In this document: positions 45,417-57,174 of the stretch, piece by piece
Layout of the letters: the number at the start of each line of letters is the position of its first letter
Numbering within the stretch: the first letter of the stretch is position 1
NCBI RefSeq assembly: GCF_036884655.1
Contig: NC_088359.1
Span: forward strand, 18,046,501 to 18,110,500
Source: Musa acuminata AAA Group
Lineage: Eukaryota > Streptophyta > Magnoliopsida > Zingiberales > Musaceae
DNA length: 64,000 bases
Direction of reading: 5' to 3'
Made by a program: the position numbers and the translations under genes
Notes under the pieces: model-generated
Database searches by the model: none
Told to the model about the DNA's origin: nothing
What the model saw: only the letters and a program-made list of their open reading frames with translations

Positions 45417-46598
45417 TGTTAGGATCAAGAGCACTAAGAGGGGGGGGGGGGGGGGGGGTGAATTAGTGCAGCGGAAATCTTTCGACGATAAAAACGTTCG
45501 AACGATTAAAACGATTTCGGTGTGAAAGCCGATTCTAAGATTACTTTAACTTAAGATCAAGCGAGATAACGTTAAAGTCAATCTATGAAGGCAGTTTGCA
45601 GTTATGATGAAAACCAGCATACGAGCGCAAACTGAAATATGACGTTTGTGCAAAGAAACTGATTTACGTCTAAATGCTGATTCATAAATCACTTGATTAG
45701 GCGAGATGCAGCTTAAGCAAGGATATTAAGGCAGATTTCAGTTAAGATAGAAATCAAAACGTAAACGCAAACTGAAATATGATGATCGTACGAAAAAATA
45801 GATTTACGTCTAAACGTTGATTCGGAAAGTGCAAAGCTGAAACCCGATCGTATATGCGCAGAAAGCAGTAAGATTTAGAGGAGGTTTGCAGTAAAGATAA
45901 AATGCTCAAAGTAAATGCAAACCGAGATTTAGAGTGGTTCGGTCAATCTTGACCTACCCCACTTTTGGCTTCCTCCACCGACGAGGTCACCAACGTCAAC
46001 TAGAGGCCTTCCTTCAATAGGCGAAGGCCAACCACCCTTTTACAGTTTCACTCCTTTTGACGGGCTTAGGAGACAACCCTTAGAGAATTTTCTCTCCTCT
46101 CCTCTCTTTACAGCTCAGAACTTGGAAGAAAAGAAGGAGAAGGACTTTTGGCCTTTACAACAATTTTGAGCTCTAAAAATCACAGAATAAGATCAAGATT
46201 TCGGAGTGTATTCTATATCCTTTCAGTGCTAAATGGGTGGGGTATTTATAGGCCCCAACCCAGTTCAAATTTGGAGCTCAAAACTGTCAATTCCCAGAAT
46301 TCCGGGATCAGGCGGTTGCACCTCCTGACTGGAGCGGTTGCACCGCCTGGCAAAGCTCGAAGACTAAGCCTCTGGGCGATGCCACCTCCTGTCAGGGGCG
46401 GTTGCAGCTCTTGCCAGAGCTCGAAGACCGAGCTCAGGCGGTGCAACCTCCTGACTGAGGCGGTTGCACCGCTCAGCCAGTGCTCGGAGACCGAGCCCAG
46501 GCGGTGCCACCTCTTGTCAGGGGAGGTTGCATCGTCCAGTCTCGCACGGAGACTGAGCCCAGGCGGTGCCACCGCCTGGCTGGAGCGGTTGCACCTCC
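45417..46598 (-). repeat. L left (3') LTR, truncated
   Basis: It starts TGTTAGGATC with a G run of about 19, a TATA-like box near 46240-46256 and a palindrome array at 46310-46598. It matches 58768-60536 up to GGTTGCACCTCC, then breaks into unrelated internal sequence, so its U3 end and polypurine junction are deleted. Confidence 0.88.
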
Positions 46599-47636
46599 AT
46601 CATGATGTATCTCTCTGAAGATGATGTCAAGGCTTGACATTCTTTTTCAAATTTTACATTTCAAGTTTGAATACTGGTAACAGTAGCAATTCATCATATA
46701 TCAACATGTAAAACTGCGAAGTAAGATTTTGATATCATTACATAATGCACACATTTCAAATGTTTTAGCAATTATCGTATTTCATGGTAAGATATCAATA
46801 GGTAAAATTACGATGCAAGTTTTTTGATATCGTGACATGATACAAACAAGGCATAATGCAAATTATAGCAATCATAGCATCTATTTATATATCTCTTGGT
46901 GATGCAAGCATGGCATTAATACTCATATATTTCTCCCCCTTTGTCATCAACAAAAAGCATGGTAATTGTGATAGCAGGAGAACAATAAGCGAATTTTGAG
47001 CATAAGTGTGATAGTTGTTCATGCCTTTACATGTTATTTTCAAAACATATAAAGGAAAGCATGATACATAGATTGCTTTGAATACTTCTTCCTTTTTATT
47101 TGTTATAATCTTTTTGCATGAAGGAGGAAGGCCATTTGTGATACCAGCTATTTTTGAGTTTACTTGAGTGAAGTTAAAACTGATGAGAGATTAAATCATG
47201 AAGTTAAAGTCGATGAGAGATTGAATCATGCTTCATTTTTACAAGTATTAAGATATGTATGTGAAACAAATCTTTGCAAGTAAAAACACTATCATACATA
47301 TTTCAAGATGGAATTCATAAACAGGAATCATTTCATCAAATCCATTTCAGAAAAATATTTTTCATATAATAAGTGTATGAGAAAATCTGATTATTAGGAT
47401 ACCAATTGTTAAGTGAATCCGAAAATGAAATTAACACTTTTATGCATTCGGACAAGACTATGCTATATAATCATGAAGACAAAACATGCTTATTGTTATG
47501 AAAATTTTTGTATTCAACACATAATTCCCAACATGTTATTTAGGCATGTAATGGCAGTCAAGTGATTTGATCATTCAATAAAGTCAGAAAAATAATTTTA
47601 ACTAGTTTATGTGTTCGGACACATCAACATTCCTAA
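46599..47636 (-). other. Sirevirus 3' non-coding region in L/X
   Basis: About 1 kb without coding signal. At 46930-46958 TTCTCCCCCTTTGTCATC is followed by AACAAAAAG, the same extra polypurine-like block as at 1730-1755 in A. No complete LTR follows it. Confidence 0.7.
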
Positions 47637-47706
47637 TTCTCTTCTTATGAAATCAAATTGTTCTTCACTTAGAGGTTTTGTAAAAATATCAGCTAGTTGA
47701 AGTTTA
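47637..47706 (-). pseudogene. X RNase H C-terminal tail
   Basis: A short match to the last residues of copia RNase H as seen in A at 2405-2475: the I-F-T-K-x-L block near 47690 down to the end. It shows where pol ended and that nearly all of INT-RT-RH is missing upstream. Confidence 0.7.
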
Positions 47707-48010
47707 ATATTATGGCAATATAATAACATGATGCATCAACTGCATTGGTATATCATTTTCACAAATCATGGAAACCAAGACACAAGGTTTTCAAAAACAT
47801 TTAGTTTCGATGTAAAATCCGACAGTGAGTAACGAGATTAAACAATGGGTGATGTTTGTAACTCTACTCACAGATAAATACATCAGGTAACCATATCAAA
47901 GATCAAGGCACAAGGCAATGTGATCATAGTGAGTAACATAAAGAGTTTACAATACACATATAAGCTCATTCAAGAGGTGGAAAATTAAAATGCCTAAATA
48001 AAGAGTCAAA

Positions 48011-49075
48011 TTATCGATGAATTTGCTGTAGCTCAAATAGGATTTGATCTTGTCGATGTTCAAGCCGTTCTTGTCTTTGTTCAAATCGGTCCATCCGAAT
48101 CCCAATATCTTCGACAGATGATGCAGGAGCTTGCTCAAATGAATGTGTTTCCTTAAAGGGACAGATCGGAGGAGATTGAGTACCCCTAAAGACTGGTGTT
48201 TTCGGTTTTGGTTCAGGTTGAGGGGGATCGGTTCTTCTATGCATTCTAACCCAGTTACCGTTTCTATAAACACATCTTAATCGGTGAAGTAGATTTTTAT
48301 TTATTATGCTAAACCTATCTACTTTTATTACTTCTTCTTCCGGTGGTATTGGAATATCATAGGCTTTCAGTATTCTAGTGATTATACCACCATATGGGAG
48401 CATCATGTCTTTCTTAGATAGTTCTAACATATTTTGCTGGATAAGATAACCAAGACGGATGTCATGTCCTTTCATGATCCAATACATAGTTCCTAATTCT
48501 AATTGGCTTACTTCATCATGATGGTATTGTTTAGGGAGAATGATGCTAGTTAGGATATGATGAAGTACCTTAGTGTTTAGTGGCAGTAGATGTTCACAAA
48601 TTTTAGGAACAAATGCTAAGTTGGGATTGGCGAAAATTTTTCCTAAGGCTTCAACATATGTTGTCCCAACAGTTTTATCATCCCATGATCCTCTAAAGTA
48701 GAGTCCTCTATTTTTTTTGGGAATGCCTATCATATCGCAAATAAATTTATCCGTGATGGAGATGTGTTGTCCTAAGAGATAGGTAGACATTCTTTTTTCT
48801 TCATCTACTTGTATATTGTTGTAAAATAATCTAACAAGTCTTGGATAGATGGGTTCACTAATTTATAAAATAGGGAGTAGATCTAAGTTTGCAAACCATT
48901 GGATTGTCTCTAAGTCTCTTAGTTCATTTAAATCTACATGTTTTCCCTTATTGACACTCCAAAGTTCGAAAGAGAAAAAATTTTCAGCATGATATTTTGA
49001 ATCGAAAAGGGTAAGGTCAAAATCTTCCACTAATCTCCTCTTCCCTTAGTCCCTTGAGGATCTTCTAGACCCCAT
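48011..49075 (-). pseudogene. X: unrelated open frame in place of pol
   Basis: A 354-codon frame starts MGSRRSSR at 49075, with only two in-frame stops (49046-49048, 48863-48865). The longest intact part is 259 residues (48790-48011). It resembles the plant transposon-associated protein family with conserved L-x2-N and L-P-Y-G-G-I-I-T-R blocks. Landmarks are Y-F-R-G-S-W-D-D, E-H-L-L-P-L-N and V-D-R-F-S-I-I-N. The C-terminus is Pro-rich, then a Glu/Arg/Gln coiled-coil (R-Q-E-R-L-E-H-R-Q). It has no protease, integrase or RT motif. It sits between gag/PR and the RNase H tail, not in the usual envelope-like position after pol. Function unknown. Confidence 0.7.
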
Positions 49076-49319
49076 AACTACTGATATTTAAGAGGATAGT
49101 AATGAGCAAGAGTAAATGAATCAAAAAACAGAATTTAAGGGGTTCTTAGAGAATACCTTAGTGAGATCTTCAATAGAAGGAGAGATTGTTGATCATTTGC
49201 TTCAAAATGAGGAGTATTTGGGATGCTATGAGGGGTGAAATGGAGGTGGCGAAGCTTTGGAAGAGTAAAGAGGGGAAGGGAGTGAGTTGGGGTCGGTTCC
49301 ACCGTCGGCCCTAGCTCGG

Positions 49320-49435
49320 GTTAAGAATAGGCAGAATTGCGGGCGGTTGCACCACTGGCTGGGGCGGTGCAACCGCTTGCAACACGTAACAGCCGGAGGT
49401 GCTACCTCTAGTTGGGGCGGTGAGCACTTGTTCTG
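49320..49435. repeat. LTR-like palindromes upstream of the X cargo frame
   Basis: GGCGGTTGCACCACTGG, GGCGGTGCAACCGC and GGAGGTGCTACCTC units are like those of Sirevirus LTRs but lie inside the element, about 250-350 bp before the start of the frame at 49075. This suggests that the module came with its own regulatory-type sequence. Confidence 0.65.
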
Positions 49436-49825
49436 ACTGCAGTGTGATCTGATTTAAATGTTTTTGACTTGAGAAGAATTTTCATTCAGAGCAATCAACC
49501 TTACTTACGTAATTACGTAAGAATTTTCATTGTAAGATAAGAAATTTTTCATGATCAAGATAGATCTTGTGACGTGCATACTCTAAATGTCGTGTACATG
49601 TTTGTGACAGATTGTTTAGGTTGGTAAGCCTTGCAAGTTCATGACAAACGTAGTAAGTTCATGATATAGTTGGAATTGAAAGTAACGAACGGATGAAATC
49701 AATGAGTTTGAAAATCTAGAGGATATGTGAAGTAAGAATCATGGGTTTCAATTCTGAGATATCAAATAGGATTGTATCTATAAGACATTTGTAATTTTAA
49801 CCTTCTAATCCTCTTCTGTTATTTA

Positions 49826-51468
49826 GGCTAGAGAGCATCGCGACTTCTTTTTGGATCTCTAGTCATGAATATCGAGAATCCAAAGAGCAGGATATTATTT
49901 CTTGCTCCCAGCTTAAGATGTTTTATGTCTTTACAAGAAAGGATGATCTTTAGGTACCTATTTGCTTTTGGGTGCCTCAAAAATAGATCTACATTGTTTA
50001 TCATGTTGCATAGAATTTATCATGGTTCCTTTAGGAACCCAAATTAATTTGTTCGGACTAATTTTCTTGAATGGACAATAATGCGTTTTGTGTCCAAGTT
50101 TGCAACAAAAGTTGCATTTGTCTTGGTGTCAAACATGTAAGATGGGGCCATTTATGAAGGTGATTGGATTTTGGAGAGGACTTCTCACAAATCTGATTCC
50201 ACTTCTTTGGGAACGTGACCCTTGTTTGCAAGGATCATGTTCAAGGACTTGCTACCAACCTCGAATTTCTTCAAGGTGTCCTTAAGTAGCAAGTTTTTCT
50301 TTTGGAGAGTTTCTATATTATGGCATTTTATGCATGAACCTAAACTATCATGATATTCAGCTTTTAACTTATCGAAATTACAAGTAAGACTATCATGCTC
50401 CTTTTTTAGCAATTTGTATTTTCTACTATTAATCTTGCTTTCATCAAATAAATCATGAAAGGCATTTAATAATTCATCAAATGATAAATCCGCATCTATT
50501 AAATTCGTTACCTCCTCTCCGATGGCTATTAAGGCATAATGAGCAACTTGCTCGGTGTTGGACTCCTCTTCTTTGGATGCGCTCGAGTCATCCCATGTTG
50601 CTTTGAGCGCCTTCTTCTTTGATGTTCTCTTTTTGACTTGGGACAATCACTCTTGTAGTGTCCCGGCTTTTTGCACTCATAGCAAATAACTTGGTCTTTC
50701 TTGGGTTCAAGTTTATTTTTTGTGTCATTCTTAAACTTGTTTCTTTTAATGAATTTTTTAAATTTTCTTGTTAGAAGTGCAAAGTCATCGTCACAGTCCT
50801 CATCACTTGAGTTTTCTCTCAAGTGGTCTTCTGAAGTTCTAAGTGTCATATCCTTCCTGTTCTTTGGAAGGATGTCTTCTTGCTCTTCATGAGCTTTGCA
50901 AGTCGTCTCGTAGGTAATTAATGACCCGATTAGTTCTTCAAGAGGGAAGTTGTTTAGATCTTTCGCCTCTTGAATAGCAGTGACTTTAGGATCCCAACTC
51001 TTAGGAAGGGATCTTAGAATCTTATTTACGAGCTCAAAATCCGAAAAACTTTTTCCGAGTCCTTTTAGACCATTGACGATATCCGTAAAACGGGTAAACA
51101 TGTCGCCAACACTCTCACTCATTGGAATCTTTCACTCTACTTGTGCCTTCATGAGTCACTTCGAGTGTGTGCCAAATATCAAATGCGGTTTCACAAACCG
51201 AAACACGATTGAACTCGTTTTTATCAAGCGCACAAAATAAGGCATTCATAGCCTTTGCATTAAGAGCGAAAGCCTTCTTCTCCAATTCATTCCAATCGAT
51301 CATTGGAAGAGAAGACTTCGAAAATCCATTTTCAACAAGATTCCAAAGTTCAAAATCCATAGAAATAAGAAAGATCCTCATTCGGGTCTTCCAATAGGTG
51401 TAGTCCGTCCCAATGTACATGGGTGGACGTGTAATAGAATGGCCCTCTTGGTTTCCGGCGTATGCCAT
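49826..51468 (-). pseudogene. X gag with protease stub
   Basis: Sirevirus gag starts at MAYAGN. The first piece (51468-51115) loses frame through a deletion of some 50 bp near 51120. The second (to about 50640) has the zinc knuckle C-Y-E-C-K-K-P-G-H-Y-K-S-D-C. A one-base shift near 50640 precedes the third (50646-50185). The gag end at 49931-49933 is TAA, at the same codon where A and I stop. Protease similarity ends near 49826 where the cargo module begins. Confidence 0.88.
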
Positions 51469-51506
51469 CTCTCTTGGGTTTTAATCCGTTTAAGAGTTAA
51501 CCCCGC

Positions 51507-51518
51507 TCTGATACCAAT
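51507..51518 (-). promoter_or_regulatory. Primer-binding site of X
   Basis: On the minus strand TGGTATCAGAGC lies 2 bp from the LTR at 51521. Its presence shows that the LTR 51521-56395 is the 5' LTR of X. Confidence 0.92.
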
Positions 51519-52632
51519 TGTTAGGATCAAGAGCACTAAGTGGGGGGGGGGGTGAATTAGCGTAGCGGAAATCTTTCGACGATAAAAAAAAATGTTCGAA
51601 CGATAAAAGCGATTTCGGTGTGAAAGCCGATTCTATGATTACTTTAACTTAAGATCAAGTGAGATGACGTTAAAGTCAATCTATGAAGGCAGTTTGCAGT
51701 TATGATGAAAATCAGTATATAAGCACAAACTGAAATACGACATTCGTACGATAAAAGCGATTTCGGTATGAAAGCCGATTCGTAAACCACTTTAACTTGA
51801 GATGAAGCGAGATGCAGTTAAATCAAAGATATAAAGTCAGTTTGCAATTATGATGGAAATCAGAACGTAAGTGCAAACTGAAATATGATGTTCGTACGAT
51901 AAAACGGATTTGCGTCTAAACGCCGATTCGGAAAGCACTGAACTTTGAAACACGTTCGTAAAAACACAGAAGGCAGTAAGCTATTGAGGAGGTTTGCAGT
52001 AAAGATAAGATGCTCAAAGTAAATGCAAACCATGATTTAGAGTGGTTCGGTCAATCTTGACCTACTCCACTTTTGGCTTCCTCCACCGATGAGGTCACCG
52101 ACGTCAACTAGAGGCCTTCCTTCAATAGGCGAAGGCCAACCACCCTTTTACAGTTTCACTCCTTTTGACGGGCATAGGAGACAACCCTTACAGAATTTTC
52201 TCTCCTCTCTTTAAAGCTCAGAACTTGGAAGAAAAGAGGGAGAAGAACTTTTGGCATTTACAACAATTTTGAGCTCTAAAAATCACAGAACAAGATCAAG
52301 ATTTCGGTGAATGTTCAGTGCCCTTTCAGTGCTGAATGGGTGGGGTATTTATAAGCCCCAACCCAGTTTGAATTCCGGGATCTGGCGGTTGCACCTCCTG
52401 ACTGGAGCGGTTGCACCGCTTGGCAGAGCTCGAAGATTGAGCCTCTTGGTGGTGCCACCTCTGTAAGGGGTGGTTGCACCTCCTGCCAGAGCTCGAAGAC
52501 TGAGCTCAGGCGGTGCCACCGCTTGACTGAGGTGGTTGCACCTCCTGCCAGAGCTCGAAGACCGAGCTCAGGCAGTGCCACCTCTTGTTAGGGGAGGTTG
52601 CACCGCCCAGTCTCGCTCAGAGACTGAGCCCA

Positions 52633-55511
52633 TGTCACGCCCCTCAAAATAATAACGATATGATTAAAACTTTCATCGCAAACCAATCCAGGATCCAAAC
52701 TAACATTTGATGACACTGAAAACATTCTATCAAATTCATATCTATAAAACCTGCGCAGTTTATAAACATACAACACATTGCTCAATGATTCATAAAATCT
52801 GAACTCAACTCATCAAATTAATAACCACAACATAAATTCACAAGTGGGGAAGTCTATGCAGTCACCAAACCAACGTTTACCATAAGTTCATATCATTACA
52901 CGAATTTAACTTAACATTCCAAAATCCTAAACATGAGAGATCCTTTAACTTACACAAAATCCACAAGTTTAGATTCATCGTCAACATTTCATTAGATACA
53001 GAGTGGCTTATACAACAAATACATATATGCTAATAAAGATCTGCCCAAAATCTTCTAACTTTCCACAGCCTCAGCCCAATCTTAATATTTAAGCAAGCGA
53101 TACGCTATCCTGAAAAATTTATACAACAACGGGGTGAGCATAAAGAGCTCAGCAAGTGACTAACATATCCATGTCAAAAGAGGACAACTTCCAAAGAGAT
53201 AAAGTTTCAAAATGCAAGGCAGAATATATGAATTCATAGACGTAATATCATTAAGTGCAGAATCACAATTGTCATTTCATTCATACATAATTGGTTCATA
53301 ACAGATGGGGCATAGAGTAATTGGAGCATATCAGCAATGAATGAAATGTTTTGGAGCATATCAATAACAAATGAAACATATCGGAGCTTATCAATGGCAT
53401 ATGAAATGTTCCGGAGCATATCAATGGCGTATGGAACATTTCGAAGCATATCAATAACAAATGAAACATATCGGAGTTTATCAATGGCATATGAAATGTT
53501 CCGGAGCATATCAATGGCGTATGGAACATTTCGAAGCATATCAATAACAAATAAAATGTTTCGGAGCTTATCAGTGGCGTATGAAATGTTCCGGAGCATA
53601 TCGACGACATATGAAATATTTCGGAGCATATCAATATCAAATACCAAACAGAAGCTCAAACGTCGTCTTTGACGTTGCATTCATATATTTGTTATCCAAA
53701 GCATGTACAGAAACACATAACCAAAGCTCTGGATATCATATCAAACATACAGAAGGTGTAGTGGGACCGCAGATAGAATGTGAATCATCCATTTCTGAAT
53801 GACCACCAGACAGAAGTCTCCCACGTCTGGGAGCTCCATCCACCCACGTCTAGGTGAAGTCAGAGGGGGGCTGGCAGAGCATCTCATGCTCTATGCACAC
53901 ACCCTTTACCATTTCTAGCAAAGGTCCAGATAATCCCACAAACACCAGAGTACAAAAGGGCAGTATGAACAATAAATAGCATATATCGGAAGCACACGCG
54001 GAACAACAAACGTACATGTGCCTTTTCGAATCAGTACGATGCAAGCAACAATCTCTCACAAATGTGTTCAGATTTGGAATGAAATGAGAGCAAGAGTATA
54101 TACGGATTCCAAGCAATCATATATAGCTCAATTCAAATAAGAAGGTTAGATGAATTCAATATCCAAAGGAATGAAACTAAAATAGGCATATATCGAAAGC
54201 AAAAGCGGAACAATGGGATATATATGTGCCTATATGTATCAATGTGATATAGCATAAACATTACACAAAAGGATTCAAGAATATAAATAATTTATAGACA
54301 AGATCAAACCAGAATTCAAGCACCAACATAAGCCTCAATTGAGCGAAAGGGACTGAATGAAATCTATTTCCAAACGAATGAAACAGAATACGCGAAATCG
54401 ACCAAAGCTCGATTTCTGACAGAATTCAAGAGGCACATTGAACAAATACTTCAGATTATCAATTATGCTCCAATACCCTCAAGAAGGCTATTATCAAAAT
54501 ATATATCAATCTATTTTCTATTGAAACAAGTTTCGTACGAATCATGGTTTTCAACAAGGTGTTACCTTTGATTTGGTAACACAAGGACAAAAACACAATC
54601 ACTGTTTTGCAGAATTCATAGGGTCGGATTCAACAGATAATAGAGTAGACATTTGAATTCCGAAATTTTCAAACTATATGTCAAAAGAAAGGTCTACAAG
54701 CCTAGTTTCGGACGAAGTCAGTTTGGTACAAATCAGAATTTCCAACAGGGACTTATAGGTATTTTAGTATCGAAAGGTCAGAAATTTTGATCCCTGTTCT
54801 ACAGCATCTATAGGCTCATTTGAAACAGATGTTTGGGTAAGTATTCGGTGTCCAAAATCTACAAAATTAGTGTCAAAAGAAAGATATAAGAGTCTAATTT
54901 CAAACGAACTAGGTCCTGCCTGAATCCACCTTTGGTGCTAAAAATTATAGCTGAAACAGTGTCTAGGGGTCAGTTTACCGAAAAAATTTCAGATCCTTGG
55001 TTTTTTGTCCAAAGAGAGAAATATCAGGTTCTAAGCATAAATCTTTCAGAATCAATATAGGAACATAGACTAATACTTCTGTAGGATGGGGTTAGAACAC
55101 TTGCCTTTGAGAATTTTTGACCCTAAATGAGAAGATTTGAGCAAGAAACCTTAAAGCCCCAATTTTTTCTTCTTCTTCTTTTCTTCTTCTTCTTCTTCTT
55201 CTTTCTTTCTTTCTTTCCCTGATCATCCACGCAGCTGCCTTCTCTGCTTCCTTAAGAACGAAGGCAGAGAGGCTTAAACGGTGAGATTTATCATTTTGTG
55301 CATTTTGTAGTTTACTCCTTGTATTTATTATATTTACGATTAGGTCCTCAGGGTTTACATATAGGTCCTCATTTTTTTTTTTTTAACAAATCCTCCAACT
55401 CTTATGAATAAGTTCTTAGATTCATACTTTGACTTTTTATCAAATTTAAAATAGATACTTACATTAAAATTAGAAACTTATACGAAAATTCAGAAATTGA
55501 GGGATGTTACA
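52633..55511 (-). repeat. M: solo LTR of the B-like gypsy family
   Basis: A 2.88 kb LTR with ends TGTCACGCCCC and GGATGTTACA. The target duplication GCCCA is perfect (52628-52632 and 55512-55516), with no internal region, the usual product of LTR-LTR recombination. It is colinear with the B LTR but about 250 bp longer because of the expanded 30-bp repeat. A CTT repeat lies at 55165-55215. Confidence 0.93.
53320..53650. repeat. Expanded 30-bp tandem repeat in M
   Basis: About eleven units of the form ATGAAATGTTCCGGAGCATATCAATGGCGT are arranged partly as a 90-bp higher-order repeat. B has about five degenerate units at 9075-9220. Because 30 is a multiple of three, long repetitive open frames appear on both strands. 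They are not genes. Confidence 0.88.
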
Positions 55512-56137
55512 GCCCAAGGGGTGCCACCTCTTGGCTGGGGCGGTTGCACCGCCCAGTCTCGCTCAGAGACTTAGCTGAGGCGGTTGCACCTCCTGAGTGG
55601 AGCAGTTGCACCACCTGGCAGAGCTCGAAGACTGAGCCTCTTGGTGGTGCCACCTCTGTCAGGGGTGGTTGCACCTCTTGCCAGAGCTCGAAGACTGAGC
55701 TCAGGCGGTGCCATCTCTTGGCTGAGGCGGTTGCACCTCCTGCCAGAGCTCGAAGACCGAGCTCAGTTGATCCATTCGGCCGAATTTGGGTTTTTCAAGG
55801 GCCCAATTGCCCCAAGATTAAGTTAATGGGATCACCTCCCATTTCCAATTAATCATTGTGCTAACTACGATATTTCCTAAGACATTTACTGCAATCTTGC
55901 TCCGGTGCGTCAATCGCTTCTTCCGGTGAGCTTCCGGCGAACTTCCGTCGATCATCCGATGAACCCTCGGTGATGCTCCTGCGGACTTCCAGCAAACTCC
56001 TGGACTTGCGACGATCCGCTTGGCGAGTTCCAACGAGCTTCTTTGGCAAGCTCATGGACTTCTCGGATTTGTTCCCGTAGAACCTCCGACGACTGTCCGA
56101 ACATCCGTCGAACTCTCGAACTCCCAACGTGATCATT

Positions 56138-56395
56138 GTCTTGACTCCGGCGCAATGCCTGCTGCATATCTTACTTTCATCGTAGTTAATCCTGCACACT
56201 TATCTCAACATATAGATTAGATAACAAACGACAAATGAGTTCATCATCAAAATCCAAGATTCAATAGTCTTAACTCCGGCGCAACTCCTGTTGCTTATCT
56301 TATTTTCATCGTAGTTAATCCTGCACACTTATCTCAACATATAGATTAGATAACAAATGACAATTGACTTCATCATCAAAATCCAAGATTCAACA
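56138..56395. repeat. Tandem duplication of the X LTR terminus
   Basis: Two 129-bp units, 56138-56266 and 56267-56395, each run from TCTTGACTCCGG (or TCTTAACTCCGG) to GATTCAATA or GATTCAACA. The LTR thus carries its own end twice. Only the outer copy has the canonical CA. Confidence 0.9.
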
Positions 56396-57174
56396 TGAAC
56401 ATCTAGAAGAGAGCCTTGAACATGAAGAAGAAGATATGGAAGAAGAGCCACAGCCGACTGACATTACGGTTCACGCACTAGCCGGCTACTCAAATCCGCA
56501 AACGATAAAAGTTGGAGGCCTTCTCAAACAACAATTGATCACTGTTCTCATCGACATGGGTAGCACTAATAACTTCCTGAATAGTAAGGTTGCTGCTTGG
56601 ATGACACTGCATATTGAAGGTTGCAGCAAGTTCGATGTAAAGGTTGCCGACGGTAGAATCCTAAAGTGCGGCCAAAGATGCCCACAGGTGTAACTATTAC
56701 TGCAAGACCAAGAAATTATCACCGATTTCTTCCTCCTACCAATCGATGACTATGAGGCAGTGCTTGGTATAGAATGGCTGACTACACTAGGTGATGTCTC
56801 TTGGAACTTTTCTAAATTAATTATGAAATTCTACTATAAGGGCAAACAGATCATCCTACGCGGGAAGCGTGGAAGCAACGTTACCACTGTTTCTACCCAA
56901 CGAATGGAGAAAGTTTTGCACAAGGTAAATGGTGGCTTTTTGATGCATCTCTAGCCACAACCAGAAGAGAAGAAAATAGAAATTGAAGATCAAAATCTTG
57001 CCCAATTGCTTACTAAATTTGCCGACATATTTGTTGAACTGCGCGGTCTTCCTCCTTCTCGGCAACATGACCATCGAATTCCAATCCTTCTGGGCAAGCC
57101 ACCAGTGAACACTCGACCGTACCGATATCCTCACCTCTAGAAAGATGAAATTGAAAAGATCGTAAAGGAGATGC
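56396..57174 (+). pseudogene. N: gypsy protease and PR-RT linker, broken
   Basis: Fragment of an H-type gypsy element on the plus strand. It starts in the acidic linker after the zinc knuckle (E-S-L-E-H-E-E-E-D). The protease site reads V-L-I-D-M-G-S, Met for Thr in the D-T-G triplet. Stops at 56691-56693 and 56952-56954, and a frame change before 57175, break the frame. The upstream gag lies beyond the X insertion. Confidence 0.86.

Larger units (their letters stand above)
51521..56395 (-). repeat. X 5' LTR, split by solo LTR M
   Basis: Parts 51521-52632 and 55517-56395 join across the M target duplication. The sequence variant matches the E LTR rather than the outer L LTRs. Palindrome arrays lie at 52380-52620 and 55517-55770. 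Its inner-side terminus is duplicated (56138-56395). The flank TGAAC at 56396 belongs to N, so X had inserted into N. Confidence 0.87.

Noticed and set aside
46148..46618. 156-codon frame, with a similar one at 59498-59968
   Set aside because: It runs through LTR palindrome arrays in L. The two occurrences are the two LTRs, and the sequence is low complexity.
53234..53680. Long repetitive open frames on both strands (up to 148 codons)
   Set aside because: They are the product of a 30-bp tandem repeat inside solo LTR M. Frames stay open on both strands because the period is a multiple of three. No family motif.
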